Source: Kordiimonadaceae bacterium (GTDB lineage: Bacteria; Pseudomonadota; Alphaproteobacteria; Sphingomonadales; Emcibacteraceae). From it: DNA of 5,871 nucleotides. The position numbers were made by a program, and so were the translations under genes. The notes under the pieces were generated by a model, which saw only the letters and a program-made list of their open reading frames with translations, was not told the origin of the DNA and did not search any database. The DNA is taken from positions 1 through 5,871 of the forward strand of contig JABIPV010000380.1 in the NCBI GenBank assembly GCA_018699075.1, in the 5' to 3' direction. This document shows, piece after piece, positions 1-5,253 of the stretch (the first letter of the stretch is position 1; each line of letters starts with the position of its first letter).

Positions 1-28
1 AGCCAAAAAAATAAACAGGAACACGCAA

Positions 29-694
29 ATGACTGATCAAGCTAACCCCTTGAAAACAAAAGAGGCAATATTAGCACAGGACAGAGTATCCGCGCTTAGA
101 AATAAAATTTCCGCGTTAGATGATGAGCAGCTAAACCTTATCTTTAAGGAAGCCCGAACGTTCAATGGTTGGCAGAACAAACCTGTTGAGGACGATATTT
201 TGGAAACCTTATTCAACCTTGCAAGCATGGGAGCTACCAGTATGAATTGCTGTCCCGCGCGATTTATATTTGTGAAATCCGATCTTCAGAAAGAAAAACT
301 GGCGGCCTGTGCTATGCCTACCAATCAAAGCAAAATACGTTCAGCACCCGTTACCGTGATTATAGCGCAGGACATGAAGTTTTTCGATGAAATGGATTAT
401 TTATTTCCCCTTCGTGATGTAAAGCCGATGTTTGAAGAAAATGAGGAACTATCCTCTGAGACGGCATTTCGTAACAGCAGTCTCCAAGGTGCCTATTTTA
501 TGTTAGCCGCAAGAGCGCTGGGTCTTGATTGTGGACCTTTATCTGGTTTTGACAAACAAGCCGTTGATGATCAGTTCTTTCAAAACACAAGCATCGAAGC
601 AAATTTTCTCTGTTCGATTGGGTATGGTGATGTTTCCTCCATTTTTCCAAGGTTACCTCGTTTTAATTTTTCAGATATTTGTGAAATCGTCTAA
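29..694 (+). CDS. rutE: RutE-like nitroreductase-family protein (putative malonic semialdehyde reductase)
   Basis: This 221-residue protein belongs to the FMN-dependent nitroreductase superfamily, RutE/HadB branch. E. coli RutE (about 196 residues) is assigned NAD(P)H-dependent reduction of malonic semialdehyde to 3-hydroxypropionate in pyrimidine breakdown. Visible family blocks are EARTFNGW (41-48), the segment with CCPARFIFV (74-82), APVTVIIAQD (106-115), ETAFRNSS (144-151), ARALGLDCGPLSGFD (161-175) and IGYGD (197-201). The start has a good Shine-Dalgarno (AGGAA at 17-21, 7 nt spacing). It leaves about 25 residues before the usual RutE start region; the next Met is residue 67, too late, so the extension is probably real. 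No other rut genes are visible, so the native substrate may be another short semialdehyde or an enone-like compound. The protein is cytoplasmic. The family is secure; the exact reaction is inferred. Confidence 0.88.
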   Translation: MTDQANPLKTKEAILAQDRVSALRNKISALDDEQLNLIFKEARTFNGWQNKPVEDDILETLFNLASMGATSMNCCPARFIFVKSDLQKEKLAACAMPTNQSKIRSAPVTVIIAQDMKFFDEMDYLFPLRDVKPMFEENEELSSETAFRNSSLQGAYFMLAARALGLDCGPLSGFDKQAVDDQFFQNTSIEANFLCSIGYGDVSSIFPRLPRFNFSDICEIV

Positions 695-702
695 TATATA
701 AT

Positions 703-732
703 TTTCCATATAACAGAGTTTAATAATATTAT
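703..732 (+). promoter_or_regulatory. Candidate sigma70-type promoter for the AspDH operon
   Basis: TTTCCA (703-708) and TATTAT (727-732) are separated by 18 bp, matching the -35 and -10 consensus at 4/6 and 5/6 positions. The site lies in the AT-rich gap before the aspartate dehydrogenase gene and would give a leader of roughly 55-60 nt. In sequence this rich in A and T such matches arise easily by chance, so the call is tentative. A promoter somewhere in this gap is reasonable because the gap (102 bp) is much larger than those between the following genes. Confidence 0.3.
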
Positions 733-734
733 TA
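721..734. repeat. Perfect 14-bp AT-only palindrome
   Basis: TAATAATATTATTA reads identically on both strands. It overlaps the candidate -10 element at 727-732. It could be a protein-binding site or simply a product of AT-rich composition; nothing else in the sequence decides between these. Confidence 0.4.
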
Positions 735-737
735 TAG

Positions 738-779
738 TTTGATTTTGTTTTGAGGTAGGTTTGCCTCATCAATATCAAA
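738..779 (+). promoter_or_regulatory. Nested dyad in the leader of the AspDH operon (operator or leader hairpin)
   Basis: The core arms TGAGG (751-755) and CCTCA (764-768) flank an 8-nt spacer. An outer pair, TTTGAT (738-743) and ATCAAA (774-779), could extend the structure across unpaired bases. It sits between the candidate promoter and the GTG start, where a repressor or an RNA hairpin would affect expression. No T-run follows the core on either strand, so an intrinsic terminator is unlikely. The regulator, if there is one, is not in the window. Confidence 0.35.
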
Positions 780-783
780 ATAA

Positions 784-788
784 AAGGA
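784..788 (+). promoter_or_regulatory. Ribosome binding site supporting a GTG start
   Basis: AAGGA ends 8 nt before GTG at 797. The Rossmann motif begins at residue 3 of the encoded protein, so no upstream or downstream start would fit the family as well. Confidence 0.7.
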
Positions 789-796
789 ATTTATAG

Positions 797-1597
797 GTGA
801 AAATTGGCATAGCCGGTTTCGGTACGATAGGCCAGGTAGTAGGTTCGCGGCTGGACGCAGGTATTAAGGGCGCTGAACTGGTCGCTGTATCTTCAGGAAA
901 TTTAGAGAAGGCGCAGTCAAATATGGCCCTTTATAAAAATCCTGTGCAAGTTACCACAAGTGAGGAACTCGCTGAACTGGCAGACATCGTCATTGAATGC
1001 GCGCCAACTAGTGCATTTTTATCTGTTGCGGAGCCCGTATTAAAAGCTGGAAAAATCCTTGTAACGGTTAGCGGTGCAGCGATCCTAGAACATCCGGAAA
1101 TTGTAGAAACAGCGAGTAAAAATGGTGGCCGCATCATCCTTGCGACGGGTGCCCTTCTGGGACTTGATGCCGTTCGCGCGGCGGCAAATGGTGAAATTTA
1201 TAGCGTTGATATGATCACCCGCAAACCACCGACATCATTATTAAAAGCCAAGTATGTAGTTGAAAATAATATCGATTTATCAAACCTCAAAGAACCGGTT
1301 CAACTTTTTAAAGGCAGTGCAAAAGAAGGGGCGATGGCTTTCCCGTCAAATGTCAATGTAGCGGCAGCGCTTGGCCTTGCCGGGGTTGGGGCAGACAAAA
1401 CCAATCTTGAAATATGGGCTGACCCGACAAAAGACAGGAACACCCATTATATAAACGTTGACGCCGATAGCGCGCGTTTCTCACTGACCATCGAAAATAT
1501 ACCAACCGTTGAAAACCCAGGAACGGGTCGTATTACTGCGCTTAGCGTGATTGCAGCTCTTAAATCCCTTGTCGATCCTCTTCGTGTTGGCAGTTAA
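797..1597 (+). CDS. nadX: L-aspartate dehydrogenase family protein (NadX-like)
   Basis: This 266-residue, GTG-initiated protein is of full length for the aspartate dehydrogenase family, which oxidises L-aspartate with NAD(P)+ to iminoaspartate or oxaloacetate plus ammonia. The N-terminal Rossmann fold shows GFGTIG (7-12) and an acidic/turn segment after the second strand (IVIECAPTSA near 64-73). A central SGAAILEHPE segment (92-101) and ATGALLGLDAVRAA (116-129) follow. The C-terminal catalytic half has FPSNVNVAAALGLAG (182-196) and the THYINVDADSARF block (216-228), with His217 a likely catalytic residue. The ORF ends in a tandem TAATAA. The gene is the first of a compact run with the VOC and discoidin-like genes. 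No nadA or nadB is adjacent, so a catabolic role in deamination or reductive amination of a dicarboxylate-like intermediate is more likely than NAD biosynthesis. The family is secure; the physiological direction is not known. Confidence 0.88.
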   Translation: MKIGIAGFGTIGQVVGSRLDAGIKGAELVAVSSGNLEKAQSNMALYKNPVQVTTSEELAELADIVIECAPTSAFLSVAEPVLKAGKILVTVSGAAILEHPEIVETASKNGGRIILATGALLGLDAVRAAANGEIYSVDMITRKPPTSLLKAKYVVENNIDLSNLKEPVQLFKGSAKEGAMAFPSNVNVAAALGLAGVGADKTNLEIWADPTKDRNTHYINVDADSARFSLTIENIPTVENPGTGRITALSVIAALKSLVDPLRVGS

Positions 1598-1623
1598 TAA
1601 TTCGAATAAAAAGGTAAAACATT

Positions 1624-2064
1624 ATGACAGTTAAATTAAGCCATTTGGCAATGGCCACCGCAGATCCAGAAGCAACATCAAAATTTTTCGTCGACGTACT
1701 CGGCTGGAAAATCGCTGGTATTGTAAATAGCCGCAACGCTAGCGGTTATTATGTTACGGACGGAAATGTTAATTTCGCCCTCCTTAATTTTAAAAATGCC
1801 CCCGCAGCTGGCAAAGAATTTCCCGAGGGCTACGTTGGCCTTCATCACATCGGGTTTCAATGTGAAAACATTGAAGAAATGGTCGACAAATTCAAAGATG
1901 CGGGTTACGAGCCACGCCATGATGTCAACATTGCACAGGGACTGGGAATGAACCCGGAAAAAGATAACGCAGAATACAAAATGTCCGGACCCGAAAATAT
2001 TATGATAGATGTTTCAGAACGCGGCTGGGTCGGCACGAGCACCTTTAAAGCTAAAACAAAATAA
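1624..2064 (+). CDS. VOC (glyoxalase/dioxygenase fold) family protein
   Basis: This 146-residue single-domain cytoplasmic protein has the two beta-alpha-beta-beta-beta modules of the vicinal oxygen chelate superfamily. Module one runs from LSHLAMATADPEATSKFF (5-22) to NVNFALLNF (48-56). Module two starts at LHHIGFQCENIEEMVDKF (73-90) and closes at ENIMIDVSERGW (124-135). His7 and His75 occupy the usual metal-ligand strands. The closing strand has Asp129 where many members have Glu, with Glu132 nearby. Known members include lyases, epimerases and extradiol dioxygenases, and length alone cannot choose among these. The gene starts 26 bp after the AspDH gene with AAGGT 8 nt upstream of ATG, so co-transcription is likely. 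Its partner genes suggest a step on a small catabolic intermediate. A drug-binding role seems unlikely because of the operon context. Confidence 0.85.
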   Translation: MTVKLSHLAMATADPEATSKFFVDVLGWKIAGIVNSRNASGYYVTDGNVNFALLNFKNAPAAGKEFPEGYVGLHHIGFQCENIEEMVDKFKDAGYEPRHDVNIAQGLGMNPEKDNAEYKMSGPENIMIDVSERGWVGTSTFKAKTK

Positions 2065-2091
2065 CCCCATGCTCAATAATTGGATAATTAA

Positions 2092-3015
2092 ATGAATATA
2101 ACCAGATTAATTAATGCAAGTGTCGTGGCAATTGGAGTGGTGCTATCCGCATCAGCTTTAGCACAGGATATTGAAGCAACTGAACCACAGTTTGAAACAA
2201 ACATTCTTCACATCTCATGGGGCGGAATAGCAGAGGCCGACGTTAATGAGGCGGAACGGCATTGGTCAAATTGGACAATACATTTGATTGACGGCAAAAC
2301 GGGCTATGGTTGGACTTCAGAAGAGAGCATAAAATTTCCCCATGAATTGCATTTTGAATTAGCAGGTTCAGGGACAATTAATAATATTGTTCTCGATAAT
2401 AGGTTTGAACCAGTTATTCGTGAAGATGGAACTTTTTCTCAAGAAGCTACAGGCTCATCAGTAAAGGAATTTGAACTGCTTGGTTCACTTGCAGGGAAAG
2501 ATGGTCCTTATTTTAGCATCGCAAAAGGTCAAGCAAATAAAGACCTGCGTAACGCGTTTGCACTAAGTGAACCTGTGCAGGCAAGATGGCTTAAACTTGT
2601 CATTAAAAGCAATTGGGAGGGCGGTGGTGTTACACGGCTTTCAGAGCTGGAAATTAATGGTGAACTTGATGAAAGAGGCGCCGCAGCTGTAGAAGACGTA
2701 AGCGGTGTTTATGACCATGAATATGGTGATATTATTCTACGTCAGGATGGTCATGAAGTTTATGGCTGTTATGGTGGTGGCTACGGCCAATTACGCGGGC
2801 AAATTTTTGGACGCATTATTAGTCTTTCGTGGTTTTCAGAAATAGACCAAAATATCGGCAGCGCAGCTTTTTCCGCAACAGATAAAAAAATATACGGATT
2901 CTGGTACGGTCAAAACAACATCATGGGAAGTCCATGGAATTCTGAAAAATCAAGTAATTTAGACGGCGTTGATTTGGGCGATTGCCAACAAGCTATATAT
3001 CCCAGCAATAATTGA
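2092..3015 (+). CDS. Exported discoidin-like (F5/8 type C) protein with C-terminal beta-barrel-like domain
   Basis: This 307-residue protein has a Sec signal peptide: Arg5, a hydrophobic stretch at about 8-23 and a signal peptidase I site after ALA24. Residues about 45-190 resemble a galactose-binding/discoidin fold, with strands around FPHELHFELAG (82-92), VKEFELLGSLAG (124-135) and the typical ending ARWLKLVIKSNWEGGG...RLSELEING (164-190). Residues about 203-285 form a second domain of short strands rich in Gly, Tyr and Trp: GVYDHEYGDIILRQDG (205-220), GQLRGQIFGRIISLSW (232-247) and KIYGFWYGQ (266-274). This looks like a small lipocalin- or avidin-like barrel. The only two cysteines, 226 and 298, both fall in or next to this domain and could form a disulfide in the periplasm. 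No catalytic motif is visible; ligand or glycan binding is inferred. It follows the VOC gene by 27 bp, but its Shine-Dalgarno (around GGAT, 2082-2085) is weak. Confidence 0.75.
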   Translation: MNITRLINASVVAIGVVLSASALAQDIEATEPQFETNILHISWGGIAEADVNEAERHWSNWTIHLIDGKTGYGWTSEESIKFPHELHFELAGSGTINNIVLDNRFEPVIREDGTFSQEATGSSVKEFELLGSLAGKDGPYFSIAKGQANKDLRNAFALSEPVQARWLKLVIKSNWEGGGVTRLSELEINGELDERGAAAVEDVSGVYDHEYGDIILRQDGHEVYGCYGGGYGQLRGQIFGRIISLSWFSEIDQNIGSAAFSATDKKIYGFWYGQNNIMGSPWNSEKSSNLDGVDLGDCQQAIYPSNN

Positions 3016-3040
3016 AAACTAATTCATTAGTGTTTTTCAA
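3012..3040. repeat. AT-rich imperfect inverted repeat at the stop codon, possible weak terminator
   Basis: The left arm TTGAAAACTAA and the right arm TTAGT plus TTTCAA can pair around a TTCA loop, with a 3-nt bulge in the right arm. The left arm includes the TGA stop of the discoidin-like gene. The stem is AT-rich and has no clean T-run after it, so a role in transcript ending or 3' end protection is only a possibility. Confidence 0.35.
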
Positions 3041-3129
3041 TTAGTGGGACACGGAACGTCCAATAAGATTGCTTTTTATTATCAACATTCGTCAACTTTC
3101 TTAAAGCCTGCATTGGATAGCCAAGAGAC

Positions 3130-3160
3130 ACTTAAAGTGACGTTACATGACTTAAAATGA
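3130..3160 (+). repeat. Pair of 11-bp direct repeats spaced 20 bp apart
   Basis: ACTTAAAGTGA (3130-3140) and ACTTAAAATGA (3150-3160) match at 10 of 11 positions and start exactly 20 bp apart, about two helical turns. The first copy lies within an odd palindrome, CACTTAAAGTG (3129-3139). The pair sits in the convergent gap between two gene ends, where an operator would have no obvious target. Chance or a decayed repeat are the main alternatives. Confidence 0.35.
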
Positions 3161-3162
3161 GA

Positions 3163-3186
3163 GTCTGCTTTCGACCCAAAGCAGAC
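3163..3186. terminator. Perfect 9-bp stem hairpin between convergent genes (terminator or dispersed palindrome)
   Basis: GTCTGCTTT (3163-3171) and AAAGCAGAC (3178-3186) are perfectly complementary around a 6-nt CGACCC loop. The hairpin lies 34 bp beyond the stop of the minus-strand hydrolase gene and 147 bp beyond the discoidin-like gene. Read on the minus strand it is followed by TCTCATTTTAAG, a poor T-tract; on the plus strand no T-tract follows. It may act as a two-way terminator, a transcript-end stabiliser, or be one copy of a repeated intergenic palindrome. Confidence 0.5.
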
Positions 3187-3220
3187 ATTCGCGGTTGTGT
3201 TATATTAGAGGTGGTTATAA

Positions 3221-5158
3221 TCAATTATCAACCGTCATTACTGTTATATTCGAAGGGTATTCGTCCGTATGAAATATCCGCTGGGTGGCTTTAACAAAAT
3301 CCTTTTCATCGGCTTTATATACATGGACGAAGGATTGTGGGTTTCTATCCATCAGCGGGAACCACGAACTTTGAACTTGTATCATTATCTTATGACCTTC
3401 TTTAAATTTATGTTGAACATCGGGTAGTTCAAATTTAACACGCGTAACCTTATTGGGCTCAAAAGGTTCTGGGTTTTCAAAGCTATTTCTAAATTTTCCT
3501 CTAATAATATCACCACGCACCATCATCTGATATCCGCCCATTGTCGAACCGCGAGGAATATTTTCAGGGTTTTTCGCATCATCAGGATAAACATCAATTA
3601 CTTTCACAACCCAATCAGCGTCAGTTCCTGATGTGGAAACATGAAAATCCACTGTAATGGGGCCAGACATAGTCACACCCTGTGAAAGAACCTCACTTTG
3701 ATATGTCAAAACATCTGGACGTCTTGATGCAAACCGTTGGTCTTCGACCATATATTCAGTTGGAAGACGGGTGCCAATTTGTGCAGTATAGGGTACGGGC
3801 TTTGCCGGATCACTTACATATTCGTCATAATCAAGTGCCGATTTATCTGGTTTTTGAAATGATAGGGTGCCCCCATCATCTAAGTAAAACTTTCTTTCAG
3901 TGCCATTGGCAATTGGCCATTGATCATAAAAGCGCCATTTGTTTGATCCTGTTTCAAAAATTACGGCTTCCGGAATATCGGGCGTAGATTCATCGGTATT
4001 GCCCTTTAAATAATGATTGAAAAATTCGAGTTGAACTTTTTCTTGAAAAAACTCACCGTGATTTCCTTCATAATCTATCAAGCCCAAGCTGGTATTTCCT
4101 GTGCGGCTCCATTGACCGTGGGTCCAAGGTCCCATCACAAAAGTATTTTGAATTCCCTGGTTTTGCTTTTCAATATGCTTGTAAGTTTGAATGGTGCCCA
4201 AAAGATCTTCCGCATCATACCAACCGCCCACAACCAAAACAGCAGGCTTAATGTTTTTCAAATTGTGGTAAATAGATCGATCTTTCCAGAACTGGTCATA
4301 GGTTTCATGTTCCATGACCTGTGTCCACCACGGGTTAGTACCTTTATGGAATAGTTTATCTATGTTTTTTATGGGGCCAAGTTTTAACAAATAATCGTAA
4401 TTATCCTGTGTTGGATAACCAAACCTGTTTAATCCACCATTATTCTTTTCTTTACGCGGTAGCCCCATTGTCGCGAAAAAAGAAAAAGTATGGTTTAAAT
4501 AAAGTGCACCATAATGATGGCCGTCATCGCCCATAAACAAATCTGCCATTGGTGCTTGTGGTGATACGGCCTTTAACGCGGGGTGACTTTCCACGAGTGA
4601 CATCGCAGCATAAAATCCAGGATATGAAATTCCCTGTACACCGACCTTACCATTATTGTCTTCAATATTATTTATCAGCCAATCAATGGTGTCGCAGGTA
4701 TCGCTTGCTTCATCAACATCTGTATTACTTTGCTTTTGTTGAATAACAGGGCGCATCATGGCGAAAGTGCCATCTGACATATAGCGCCCTCTTACATCTT
4801 GATAGACAATAATATAATTCTCTTTTACAAAATGCCATGATGGGCCAAGATTTGGTGCACGCATTTCTTCGCCGTATGGTCTGATACCATATGGTGTGCG
4901 AATTAATATAATGGGATTATCTACTTTAGTATTAAGTGGTGAATATACGTGGGTAAATAATTTTTCCCCATCACGCATGGGAATTTCATATGCGGTCTTT
5001 GTATAGTTGGCATTAATATATTCGCTTCGCGCCTGTTCGTTTGGAATGATTCCGCTGGCGACAGCATTTTCTTCTGTTGGAAATCCCCATACGTTAGCTG
5101 AACTCATGCAATAGACGGTAAAAATTAGTGACGTTACAATTATAGTTATTTTTTTCAT
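3221..5158 (-). CDS. Exported CocE/NonD family hydrolase, probable alpha-amino acid ester hydrolase
   Basis: This 645-residue protein begins with a Sec signal peptide (Lys2, Lys3, hydrophobic 4-19), so it probably acts in the periplasm. The alpha/beta-hydrolase domain starts at the MRDGEKLFTHVYSP block (61-74). It carries the oxyanion Tyr90 in RTPYG, the nucleophile Ser178 in GISYPG (176-181), the acid Asp315 in GGWYDAED (311-318) and His347 in GPWTHGQW (343-350). Asp212 in GDD plus Glu317 and Asp318 reproduce the carboxylate cluster that alpha-amino acid ester hydrolases use to bind the substrate ammonium group. The spacing of the triad also agrees with AEHs. A C-terminal jelly-roll domain (about 420-635) contains GPITVDFHVSTSGTDADWVVK (499-519) and KIMIQVQSSWFPLMDRN (590-606). 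Length fits AEHs (about 640-670). Known AEHs hydrolyse or transfer alpha-amino acyl groups from esters and from alpha-amino beta-lactams; their natural role is unclear. CGGAA lies 7 nt before the ATG. The family is near certain and the AEH assignment likely. Confidence 0.9.
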   Translation of the reverse strand: MKKITIIVTSLIFTVYCMSSANVWGFPTEENAVASGIIPNEQARSEYINANYTKTAYEIPMRDGEKLFTHVYSPLNTKVDNPIILIRTPYGIRPYGEEMRAPNLGPSWHFVKENYIIVYQDVRGRYMSDGTFAMMRPVIQQKQSNTDVDEASDTCDTIDWLINNIEDNNGKVGVQGISYPGFYAAMSLVESHPALKAVSPQAPMADLFMGDDGHHYGALYLNHTFSFFATMGLPRKEKNNGGLNRFGYPTQDNYDYLLKLGPIKNIDKLFHKGTNPWWTQVMEHETYDQFWKDRSIYHNLKNIKPAVLVVGGWYDAEDLLGTIQTYKHIEKQNQGIQNTFVMGPWTHGQWSRTGNTSLGLIDYEGNHGEFFQEKVQLEFFNHYLKGNTDESTPDIPEAVIFETGSNKWRFYDQWPIANGTERKFYLDDGGTLSFQKPDKSALDYDEYVSDPAKPVPYTAQIGTRLPTEYMVEDQRFASRRPDVLTYQSEVLSQGVTMSGPITVDFHVSTSGTDADWVVKVIDVYPDDAKNPENIPRGSTMGGYQMMVRGDIIRGKFRNSFENPEPFEPNKVTRVKFELPDVQHKFKEGHKIMIQVQSSWFPLMDRNPQSFVHVYKADEKDFVKATQRIFHTDEYPSNITVMTVDN

Positions 5159-5197
5159 GACAAAATTCCGATCACCTGTAATATTCTATCTAAATTC

Positions 5198-5225
5198 ATT
5201 ATCATCATAACACAAAATATGACAA
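5198..5225 (-). promoter_or_regulatory. Sigma70-type promoter for the AEH-like gene
   Basis: On the minus strand, TTGTCA (5220-5225) and GATAAT (5198-5203) are 16 bp apart, each matching the consensus at 5 of 6 positions. Transcription would start near 5190, giving a leader of about 30 nt that contains the CGGAA ribosome site. This is the best promoter match in the window. The -35 side lies about 30 bp before the divergent TTG start, so a regulator bound here could affect both genes. Confidence 0.6.
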
Positions 5226-5242
5226 TGAAAATCTGGATAATA

Positions 5243-5249
5243 GGGAGAG
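5243..5249 (+). promoter_or_regulatory. Ribosome binding site that decides a TTG start
   Basis: GGGAGAG precedes TTG at 5254, with 6 nt between GGAG and the start codon. There is no in-frame ATG or GTG between the upstream in-frame stop (5191-5193) and this TTG. The next in-frame ATG (5416) would remove the signal peptide and the start of the conserved domain. Confidence 0.7.
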
Positions 5250-5253
5250 AGCC

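Noticed and set aside
1..14. Possible tail of an upstream gene (Pro-Lys-Lys-stop at 3-14).
   Set aside because: Four codons ending in TAA cannot be told from chance; the sequence to the left is missing.
37..228. Minus-strand open frame opposite the RutE-like gene.
   Set aside because: It is antisense to conserved nitroreductase sequence and has no ribosome site or recognisable domain. The same applies to the minus-strand frame at 931-1137.
1678..1951. Open frames on both strands inside the VOC gene.
   Set aside because: The VOC frame has clear family blocks, start site and spacing; these are out-of-frame shadows.
3682..4746. Three plus-strand open frames of 65-113 codons inside the AEH-like gene.
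   Set aside because: They lie antisense to a gene with strong family motifs throughout, and their translations look non-protein-like.
5081..5158. Lipoprotein signal at Cys17 of the AEH-like protein.
   Set aside because: The residues before the cysteine (Thr-Val-Tyr) do not fit a lipobox, which needs a small residue at -1. A normal signal peptidase I export signal fits better.
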